This document shows positions 1 through 6,637 of a stretch of 64,000 bases of DNA, piece after piece (the first letter of the stretch is position 1; every line of letters begins with the position of its first letter). The translations under genes were made by a program, and so were the position numbers. Source of the stretch: a bacterium HR33 (GTDB lineage Bacteria; Gemmatimonadota; Gemmatimonadetes; Gemmatimonadales; GWC2-71-9); contig BEIJ01000002.1 in the NCBI GenBank assembly GCA_002923375.1, positions 310,001 through 374,000 on the forward strand, written 5' to 3'. The notes under the pieces were generated by a model. The model did no database searches, had not been told where the DNA came from, and was given only the letters and a program-made list of their open reading frames with translations.

Positions 1-445
1 CGCCCCGGGTCACTACCAGCGGCGCCCCCGCCTTGGGACTCACGCAGAGCCAATCGATCCCGGCCGGAGGAGGCAAGGTGCCGTTGGTCTCCACCGCCAC
101 CTCGAAGCCTTCTCCGTGCAAGGCATCCAGCAGCGCGCCGTCCAGCTGGAGGAGCGGTTCTCCCCCCGTGACGACTACGAAAGGTCGCCCCGGCGAGCGC
201 TCCGCCCGGGGCCAGAGCCGGGCTACCGCCCGGGCCAATTCAGCGGCGGTGGCAAACCGGCCGCCCCCGGGCCCGTCGGTTCCGACGAAATCGGTGTCGC
301 AGAATCGACACGCTGCGCTCTCCCGATCTTCTTCCCGCCCGCTCCACAGGTTGCATCCCGCAAAGCGCAGGAACACGGCTGGCCTTCCGGTCTGCGCGCC
401 TTCGCCCTGAAGGGTGTAATAAATTTCCTTGACGGCGTAGCTCAC
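1..445 (-). CDS. queE: 7-carboxy-7-deazaguanine synthase QueE (C-terminus cut by window edge)
   Basis: Radical SAM enzyme that rearranges 6-carboxytetrahydropterin to 7-carboxy-7-deazaguanine in the preQ0/queuosine pathway. About 148 codons lie in the window; the rest runs off the left edge. The protein opens with [15 protein letters not shown], typical of QueE. Its cluster-binding cysteines are Cys31, Cys46 and Cys49, spaced CX14CX2C, the extended spacing of one QueE subclass rather than the usual CX3CX2[11 protein letters not shown] near the cut end matches the SAM-binding GGEP motif. The GTG start at 445 overlaps the queC stop by four bases (GTGA), so the two are probably translationally coupled. 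This frame is absent from simple ATG-based scans because of the GTG start and the truncation. Confidence 0.9.
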   Translation of the reverse strand, partial: MSYAVKEIYYTLQGEGAQTGRPAVFLRFAGCNLWSGREEDRESAACRFCDTDFVGTDGPGGGRFATAAELARAVARLWPRAERSPGRPFVVVTGGEPLLQLDGALLDALHGEGFEVAVETNGTLPPPAGIDWLCVSPKAGAPLVVTRG

Positions 446-1161
446 GGTCCAACCCGGTACCCGGCGTACTTTGCTGCGTACTTGATGGGATCTTGCACTC
501 CTGCTTCGGCAAACCCTTTGATCCGCAGGATGCACGAGTCGCAACGCCCGCAAGCCTCGCCGCCTGGTAGAGGATCATAGCACGAATGGGTGAGGGAATA
601 GTCCACGCCCAGCTCCAAGCCGCGCCGAATTATCTCGTGCTTCTTGAGGCCGATCAGGGGAGTGTGAATCTTCAGCCTTTGGCGCCCTTCCACGCCGGCC
701 TTGGTGGCCAGGTCCGCCATCCGCTGGTAGGCTTCAATGTACTCCGGGCGGCAATCGGGGTAGCCGGAGTAGTCCAGGGCGTTCACTCCGATGAAGATGT
801 CGCCGGCTCCCAGCACCTCGGCCCACGCGAGGGCAAAAGAAAGGAAGATGGTGTTCCGAGCGGGAACGTACGTGACCGGTATCCCGGACGCGATTTCATC
901 TGCGGCGCGGTCCTTGGGCACCGGAATGTCGGCGGTGAGGGCGGATCCCCCGAAGAGGGTGAGGTCTATCCCCACTACTGCGTGCTCCTTCGCTCCCAGC
1001 GAGCGGGCCACGCGCCGCGCCGCCTCTACCTCGATTTCATGCCGCTGGCCGTAGCGGAAGGTAAGGGCGTAGGTTTCGAACCCTTCGGCGCGGGCTATTG
1101 CCAGCGTGGTGGTGGAATCTACGCCGCCGCTCAATAACACTACCGCTCTTCGCCGGGCCAT
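442..1161 (-). CDS. queC: 7-cyano-7-deazaguanine synthase QueC
   Basis: ATP-dependent enzyme that converts 7-carboxy-7-deazaguanine to preQ0. The 239-residue length is usual for the family. The PP-loop SGGVDST is at residues 11-17, and the C-terminal zinc site is complete: Cys194, Cys204, Cys207 and Cys210. The ATG at 1161 directly precedes the basic stretch [12 protein letters not shown]. It is the first gene of a leftward operon with queE (GTGA overlap) and is divergent from queF across only 38 bp, so the three pathway steps are co-located. queD and folE are not seen in the window. Confidence 0.96.
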   Translation of the reverse strand: MARRRAVVLLSGGVDSTTTLAIARAEGFETYALTFRYGQRHEIEVEAARRVARSLGAKEHAVVGIDLTLFGGSALTADIPVPKDRAADEIASGIPVTYVPARNTIFLSFALAWAEVLGAGDIFIGVNALDYSGYPDCRPEYIEAYQRMADLATKAGVEGRQRLKIHTPLIGLKKHEIIRRGLELGVDYSLTHSCYDPLPGGEACGRCDSCILRIKGFAEAGVQDPIKYAAKYAGYRVGP

Positions 1162-1199
1162 GGACGATAGCCTGCTCTCCCGTTAGATAGTAGAAACTT

Positions 1200-1631
1200 A
1201 TGGCAAGACGCGCCAAAGGAGCAGCCTCCGTTCCCGCACTCCCCAGAAGCGGCCCTCTACCGCGGCCCCGGAGCCCGGAGGAGGCCCGGCTGGTGCTCAA
1301 GGCCGAAGCTTTCCCGGCACCTGAGGTAACCGAGGTCACCCTTCACGCCACCGAGTTTACCTCCATATGCCCCAGAACCGGGCAGCCCGATTTCGGGAGC
1401 GTGGTAATACGATACCGCCCCCGCCGCCGTTGCCTGGAATCCAAGGCGCTCAAGTACTACCTGTGGTCGTTTCGCAACGAGGGGGCCTTCTGTGAATCTC
1501 TAGCCGCGCGAATCGCAGACGACATAGTATTTGCGGTGAATCCGGAGTGGGTCAGGGTCGAAGTGCACCAGAATATTAGGGGCGGCATCGCCATAGTGGC
1601 GGCCGCCGAGAGGGGCAAGCCGCAGCGCTGA
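1200..1631 (+). CDS. queF: NADPH-dependent 7-cyano-7-deazaguanine reductase QueF, unimodular type, with an active-site substitution
   Basis: Reduces the preQ0 nitrile to preQ1, the last free-base step before tRNA insertion. At 143 residues it is the short, YkvM-like form. EFTSICPRTGQPDF holds the thioimide-forming Cys57 and the proton donor Asp64, and LESKALKYYLWSFRNEG is the family substrate/NADPH signature. Two departures are visible. The position after this motif reads FCE (Cys98-Glu99), where the Bacillus enzyme has FHE with a conserved His. The usual TPRGG near the C-terminus reads NIRGG. The N-terminal 40 residues are basic and proline-rich and may be partly untranslated. No clear Shine-Dalgarno site precedes the ATG. 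Confidence 0.9.
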   Translation: MARRAKGAASVPALPRSGPLPRPRSPEEARLVLKAEAFPAPEVTEVTLHATEFTSICPRTGQPDFGSVVIRYRPRRRCLESKALKYYLWSFRNEGAFCESLAARIADDIVFAVNPEWVRVEVHQNIRGGIAIVAAAERGKPQR

Positions 1632-1665
1632 AGCGGCACCGCCGCGGCTCGCCCCGTTGTCCGAT

Positions 1666-3258
1666 TCACCTGCCGTTGCCCGGAGCTACGATAAAAGGTT
1701 CGTTCACCACGTTCGGGCCCACCCCTTCTTTGGATTTGGCCACCATCTTTGCCACCTCTTCCATCAGGCGGGCGTTGTTTATCACGATCCCGTCCTTGAT
1801 GGTATGCACTATTCCCTTGGTTCGATACATCTTCCCCTCCCGATCCAGCGTCAGGGCGCCGAAAGAATACAGGAACCGTAGATTGTACAGCGGGCTGCCG
1901 TCCACGATTATGAGATCGGCCAGGTAACCGGGCCTCACCAACCCTAGCCGCTCTTGGCGGAGGGTCTTGGCGGAGTTGTAGGTGGCCGCCTTGATCACCT
2001 CCAGGGTGTGCATCCCGGTTTCCCTCAGCAGCTGCAGCTCGCGGATGTTCGAGAAGCCCGGCGTGGCCCAGATGTAGTTGTCGTCGGTTCCGTAGGCGAC
2101 CCGCCCTCCTCGCTTGTTGAATTCGTAGATCAGGCGCCCCCACAGATTGAAGGCATAGCTCCAGTAATACTCGTCGTCCGAGGTCCAGTCGTAGTGGTAC
2201 GAGCCGTGGTAAGCGGGATTGGGCAGGTTCCAGTTGATCAGGGCCTGATGGGTGTATTTCTCGTGCCAGGGTAGGCTTTGGGCGCGCTCGATGTCGCGGT
2301 TGGCCTCGTACACCACTCGGGTGGGGAGCATGGTGACGCCGTAAGCCACCAGGGAGTCGGCCACTTCCGTGAGCAGTCGCTCCACGTTGGCTTCCAGCCA
2401 GACCTTGCCCGCGTAACGGAACCGGTGGTTTTCGTTGTCGTAGTTGTACTCCCGCCCGAAGTCCTGCACTGAGCGGTCCAGCGAGGCTTCCGCATAACCG
2501 TAGTGGTGCTCGATCATGGTCACGCCCAGCCGTGCCGCGTCCACCGCATGGACCACGGCGTTGGTGGAAGGTGGAAGGTGTACGGTGGTGATTCCCCCGG
2601 CCTCCCAAACGGCCTTGCAAACCGCGCCGAAAAGCTCCGGGTTCCACGCCAGGTCTCCCACGCTCACCACGTGAGCTCCCCGCTGGACCATCTCCCGGGC
2701 GATCTTGGGCGCATTCGCCGGGTCTTCCAGTTCGGCTCGGGAGTAGTTCAATCCGCGACCCCAACCCCAGATGGGGAACATGCGGGGAGCCAGGATTTCG
2801 TTGCGAGCGCTCAAGCGGGCTTGCTGCATCGCGCTATCGAGTCCGCGGTCGGCAGCCGGTACTATGGTGGTGACGCCGTGGGCCAACTTCAGGTAGTAAA
2901 CGTACTCCAGCTCCATCGGCGCCTGGCGCAAATGCATGTGGAGATCGATCAGGCCCGGCATGACGTACATGCCGTTCGCCTCGATGACGCGGTCCCCGGT
3001 AGGCCTCTCGCGGCGCTGCCGTTCGGCGCTCACCGGATCGAACGGTATCATCTGGGTGATGGTGTTTCCTTCGATAACTATGTCGTACGGACCCACCGGA
3101 GGCCCTCCGTGCCCCGGTATCACCATGGCGTTGCGGATGACCAAGCGGTTGTAGGGACCTTCGGCCAAATCGCCGAAACGGCGCGGCTCCTGAGCCAAAA
3201 GCGGTGTGACGGCGAGGACCCCCAGCGCTGCAATGATACGAATAGTCAACATGGCCAC
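1666..3258 (-). CDS. Secreted amidohydrolase-superfamily metal-dependent hydrolase
   Basis: A 530-residue protein with a signal peptide (residues 1 to about 22, ending LLAQ), so it probably acts in the periplasm or outside the cell. After a small beta-sandwich segment, MPGLIDLHMHL (His107, His109) is the metal-binding H-x-H strand of amidohydrolases. IEHHYG and YGTDDN later in the chain are candidate further metal ligands. The C-terminal LGLVRPGYLADLIIVDGSPL is the returning sandwich strand typical of the imidazolonepropionase/dipeptidase-like branch. The substrate cannot be read from the sequence. It stands alone, divergent from the M28 peptidase over a gap of about 115 bp; both may serve peptide or cyclic-amide breakdown. 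Confidence 0.88.
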   Translation of the reverse strand: MAMLTIRIIAALGVLAVTPLLAQEPRRFGDLAEGPYNRLVIRNAMVIPGHGGPPVGPYDIVIEGNTITQMIPFDPVSAERQRRERPTGDRVIEANGMYVMPGLIDLHMHLRQAPMELEYVYYLKLAHGVTTIVPAADRGLDSAMQQARLSARNEILAPRMFPIWGWGRGLNYSRAELEDPANAPKIAREMVQRGAHVVSVGDLAWNPELFGAVCKAVWEAGGITTVHLPPSTNAVVHAVDAARLGVTMIEHHYGYAEASLDRSVQDFGREYNYDNENHRFRYAGKVWLEANVERLLTEVADSLVAYGVTMLPTRVVYEANRDIERAQSLPWHEKYTHQALINWNLPNPAYHGSYHYDWTSDDEYYWSYAFNLWGRLIYEFNKRGGRVAYGTDDNYIWATPGFSNIRELQLLRETGMHTLEVIKAATYNSAKTLRQERLGLVRPGYLADLIIVDGSPLYNLRFLYSFGALTLDREGKMYRTKGIVHTIKDGIVINNARLMEEVAKMVAKSKEGVGPNVVNEPFIVAPGNGR

Positions 3259-3374
3259 CTCTCGATACGTCCGGTTAGACTGGTAGCTTATTGAGAGCCT
3301 GCTTCCTTGGCAGGCTACTCGAACGCTAGAAGAGTGCGCTGGCGCAGTTTGCGCGTCAAGGAACCAGCGTCGGG

Positions 3375-4373
3375 ATGAGCGAATGGATCTGGATCGTACT
3401 GGCGGGGACCGCGATTCTAGCGGCCGGTCTGGTCTTCTGCATGATCTCCATGCCAGGGAAGAACTTCAGCGGAAAATTCTCGGCCTTGAGCGATGGGGAA
3501 ATGGGAGTGAAAGAGGCGCTTGAATCTCATGTGGAAACGCTCGCTTCCCGGATCGGCGAGCGAAATATCTGGCGCCCGAGGGCGATGGAACGGGCCGCCC
3601 AATACATCCGCGCGGAGTTCGAAAGGCTGGGCCTGCCGGTGCGGGAAGAAGAGTTCCCGGTATGGCAAGCGGCGGCCCGCAATCTGGAGGCGACGCTTCC
3701 CGGCCGGGACGCGGCGGAGGAGATAGTGATCGTGGGGGCGCACTACGATACCGTACTGGGATCGCCCGGGGCTAACGATAATGCTTCCGGAGTTGCTGCC
3801 ATGTTGGAGATAGCGCGGCTCTTGAGAGACTCCAAACTCGCGCGGACCGTCAGGTTCGTGGCATTCGCCAACGAGGAGCCGCCCTTTTTCTTTACCTCCC
3901 GCCAGGGGAGTCTAGTTTACGCGCGCGAGTGCCGCCGCAGGGGAGACAGAATCGCCGCCATGCTTTCTCTGGAGACCATCGGTTACTATTCCGAACAGGC
4001 CGGAAGCCAGCGCTATCCCTTCCCCTTTGGTTTCTTCTATCCCGACCGGGGCGACTTCATCGGTTTCGTGGGGAATCTTTCTTCGCGCGGTCTGGTGCGG
4101 CGCTGTATTGCAACCTTTCGAGCGCGGGTACCGTTTCCCGCCCAAGGCGTAGCGGCGCCGGGCTATCTCCCGGGGATCTACTGGTCCGATCACTGGGCGT
4201 TCTGGAGGCAAGGGTATCGCGCGGTAATGGTGACGGACACGGCTCCTTTCCGTTACCCCTACTACCACACGCCTGAGGATACCAGCGACAAGCTGGACTA
4301 CGCTCGGATGGCGCGGGTGGTGACCGGGCTGGCGGCGGTGGTCCGCGAGCTGGCTTCGGGTCAGCGGCGCTGA
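3375..4373 (+). CDS. M28-family zinc aminopeptidase, membrane-anchored
   Basis: Predicted exopeptidase of 332 residues. A hydrophobic segment at residues 4-24 should anchor it with the catalytic domain outside the cytoplasm. The two-zinc site is readable in order: HYD (His123, Asp125), bridging Asp135 in GANDNASG, catalytic Glu167/Glu168 in ANEEPP, LETIGYYS, and the last ligand in YYHTPEDT. The insert between ANEEPP and LETIGYYS contains extra Phe residues (PPFFFTSRQGS), a variant seen in some putative aminopeptidases. Its last 13 bases overlap the convergent ogt gene. The specificity is unknown. Confidence 0.9.
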   Translation: MSEWIWIVLAGTAILAAGLVFCMISMPGKNFSGKFSALSDGEMGVKEALESHVETLASRIGERNIWRPRAMERAAQYIRAEFERLGLPVREEEFPVWQAAARNLEATLPGRDAAEEIVIVGAHYDTVLGSPGANDNASGVAAMLEIARLLRDSKLARTVRFVAFANEEPPFFFTSRQGSLVYARECRRRGDRIAAMLSLETIGYYSEQAGSQRYPFPFGFFYPDRGDFIGFVGNLSSRGLVRRCIATFRARVPFPAQGVAAPGYLPGIYWSDHWAFWRQGYRAVMVTDTAPFRYPYYHTPEDTSDKLDYARMARVVTGLAAVVRELASGQRR

Positions 4374-4912
4374 CCGCTTTCCAACGCCAGCAGCCGGCGC
4401 TTTCGCTTCCTACCCCAGCGGTATCCGCCGGGATCGCCGTCGCTTCTTACCACCCGGTGGCAGGGGATCGCCACCGCCACCGGATTGGCGGCGCACGCCC
4501 GGGCTACCGCCCGAGCCGCCCCCGGCATGCCGAGGGATCGCGCCAACTCGCCGTAGCTGACGGTGCTCCCCTTGGGGATCTTTCTGAGGAGGTTCCATAC
4601 CTTGCGCTGGAAAGCTGTGCCCTGAACGTCCAGCGGGAGTGGCCGCAGCCGCCCGTCGCCGTCGAGCTGCTTCGCCAAAGCGCGTCCCCAGGGGCGGACC
4701 CAGGGAGCGTCTTCGGCCAGACGTCCTCGAGGATAGACTTTCCAGAGCGCACGTAACAGGGCGCGTTTGGAAGATCCGAATCTTGCCAGACACACTCCCC
4801 GCTTGCTACCCGCTACCAGGAGAACCCCCGCCCGGGTGTTCACCACCGTGTAGCCTATGGTCGAGTCGAGCCTGTGGCTTTCGGTCCTCCAGCGATTCAT
4901 GTTCGCTCTCAT
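4361..4912 (-). CDS. ogt: Methylated-DNA--[protein]-cysteine S-methyltransferase
   Basis: Suicide repair protein that takes the alkyl group from O6-alkylguanine onto its own cysteine. The active-site motif IPCHRVV is present. It is preceded by the helix-turn-helix region STVSYGELARSLGMPGAARAVARA and followed by GGYRWG, all in the family order. An upstream open frame would extend the gene to 5053, but that part (about 47 residues, arginine-rich) does not resemble the family and overlaps the leader of the divergent gdh. ATG at 4912 or 4900 gives a usual length of about 180 residues. The 3' end overlaps the M28 gene by 13 bases. Confidence 0.93.
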   Translation of the reverse strand: MRANMNRWRTESHRLDSTIGYTVVNTRAGVLLVAGSKRGVCLARFGSSKRALLRALWKVYPRGRLAEDAPWVRPWGRALAKQLDGDGRLRPLPLDVQGTAFQRKVWNLLRKIPKGSTVSYGELARSLGMPGAARAVARACAANPVAVAIPCHRVVRSDGDPGGYRWGRKRKRRLLALESGQRR

Positions 4913-5085
4913 TGTTCTGGTCCGGATGCCGATCCTTTGCTCAAAGGGTAGCACGCGGTCCCGGGTTCCGCCAACCGCCTGCTTGCGCCTGCGATCCGCA
5001 ACCGGCGGCCCACTGGACCGACCGGCTGTTCTCTTGCAAATTTCGCGCGCCAACCCTTGTGCGTCAGGGAATGGAGTCGAGCTAT

Positions 5086-6495
5086 ATGTGTGCCAAACCA
5101 GCTACCCGCATTCCGGAGGAGCAGCCGCAAGACCAGCAGCCGGACGAACTATCAGTCGAGCTGGACGAAGATCTGAATCCGTTTCACATAGCCCAGCAGC
5201 AATTCGATTACGCCGCCCGTTATCTCCCCGATCTCGGTCCCGACATCGCCGATTATCTGAAGCGCCCTCAGAGGTTGATCACTGTGGAATTTCCGGTCCA
5301 GATGCACGACGGCAAGGTGCGTACCTTCGTCGGGTACCGCTGCGTGCACAGCCGGGTTCGGGGACCGGGCAAGGGCGGGATCAGGTATCATCCGGCGGTG
5401 ACCGCCGACGAGGTCCGGGCTTTGGCGTCGTGGATGACCTGGAAGTGTGCGGTGGTGGACGTTCCCTTCGGGGGTGCCAAGGGTGGTGTGGTCTGCAACC
5501 CGAAGGAACTGACCAAAGATGATCTGCGCAAGATCACCCGGAGGTTCATAGCGGAGTTGGGCGACGAGATCGGCCCCCATACCGACATCCCGGCGCCGGA
5601 TGTCAACACCGACGCCGAAACGATGGCGTGGATCTACGACACCTACCACATGATGCATCCCGGAGGGAACAATCTTCCGGTGGTGACCGGCAAGCCGGTG
5701 GATATCGGCGGGTCTTTGGGCCGGCGCGAGGCGACCGCCCGCGGCTGTCTATTTGCGACCGAGCGGGCGCTGGCTCGCGGTGTGGTGCCCGGCATGGACT
5801 CCTTGGCGGGGGCGCGGGTTGCCATCCAGGGTTTCGGGAATGCCGGGGCGATCGCAGCGGAGTTATTCAAAGAGGCGGGTGCGGTGATAGTCGCGGTGAG
5901 CGACTCTCGGGGCGGTATCTACCGTGCCGACGGCATCGATCCCGCGGCTGCCCAGGAACACAAGAGGCGCACGGGTTCGGTGGTGGGTCTGCCTGGGACC
6001 ACGACCATGGCGCCGGGTCAGTTGTTGGAGGTTCCGTGCGACATCTTGATACCTGCGGCGTTGGAGAACGCCATTCGCGCCGACAATGCCCCGCGGGTCG
6101 AAGCCCGCCTGGTAGTGGAAGCCGCCAACGGACCCACCACTCCGCGTGCCGATCGCATCCTCCAAAAGCGGGGCATCGCGGTACTGCCTGACATTCTGGC
6201 TAATGCGGGAGGAGTGACGGTTAGCTATTTCGAGTGGGTGCAGAATATCGAGAACGAGCAGTGGGAGCTGGAGACGGTCAACCGCAAACTGAAGATCAAA
6301 ATGACCCGAGCCACCGACGCGGTGATCGACACCCAGCAGCGGATCAATTCTTCTTTGGAACAGTTGGAGGCCGAGCGGATAAGGAGGGGGCGCGACGGAC
6401 CGCGCTTGGAGCCCGCCGACCTCCGGACTGCGGCCTACGTGCTGGCCATATCTAGACTGGCCTCGGTGACCAGGGAACGGGGGATTTGGCCCTGA
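5086..6495 (+). CDS. gdhA: Glu/Leu/Phe/Val dehydrogenase family protein, probable glutamate dehydrogenase
   Basis: Oxidoreductase linking 2-oxoglutarate plus ammonia to glutamate. The start used here (469 residues, MCAKPATRIPEEQ) has GGAG nine bases upstream; ATG 5071 is an alternative. The substrate-binding motif GPGKGGIRYHP and the catalytic-lysine motif VPFGGAKGGV are intact. ADVNTDAETMAW-like and IQGFGNAGAIAA motifs mark the Rossmann domain, and PDILANAGGVTVSYFEWVQN is typical of the glutamate rather than the leucine/phenylalanine members. An acidic, Gln-rich N-terminal extension of about 30 residues precedes the fold. It is probably monocistronic. A short GC hairpin (6495-6512) follows but lacks a T-run. 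Confidence 0.93.
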   Translation: MCAKPATRIPEEQPQDQQPDELSVELDEDLNPFHIAQQQFDYAARYLPDLGPDIADYLKRPQRLITVEFPVQMHDGKVRTFVGYRCVHSRVRGPGKGGIRYHPAVTADEVRALASWMTWKCAVVDVPFGGAKGGVVCNPKELTKDDLRKITRRFIAELGDEIGPHTDIPAPDVNTDAETMAWIYDTYHMMHPGGNNLPVVTGKPVDIGGSLGRREATARGCLFATERALARGVVPGMDSLAGARVAIQGFGNAGAIAAELFKEAGAVIVAVSDSRGGIYRADGIDPAAAQEHKRRTGSVVGLPGTTTMAPGQLLEVPCDILIPAALENAIRADNAPRVEARLVVEAANGPTTPRADRILQKRGIAVLPDILANAGGVTVSYFEWVQNIENEQWELETVNRKLKIKMTRATDAVIDTQQRINSSLEQLEAERIRRGRDGPRLEPADLRTAAYVLAISRLASVTRERGIWP

Positions 6496-6637
6496 CCGGC
6501 CTTTACGCCGGTATGCTGCGAACTCTCACCGTTTTGTTCTCCGGGCGGCGGCAGACCTTGGTGTTGCGAAGGGGCGGTGGCAGAACGTTGCTCTTGTGCA
6601 ATTGTTGAGGCGCCCGCACTAGCGTTCTACGAGTCGC

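Noticed and set aside
1162-1199. Possible preQ1 riboswitch between queC and queF
   Set aside because: The 38-bp gap is divergent and lacks the C-rich loop and A-rich tail of preQ1-I elements.
1457-2764. 435-codon open frame on the minus strand
   Set aside because: It overlaps the amidohydrolase gene in another frame, is rich in Arg, Gly and Pro and shows no family motifs; it is a shadow frame of GC-rich coding DNA.
6495-6512. Hairpin ACCGGC/GCCGGT after the glutamate dehydrogenase gene as a terminator
   Set aside because: Only six base pairs and no T-run; too weak to list as a feature.
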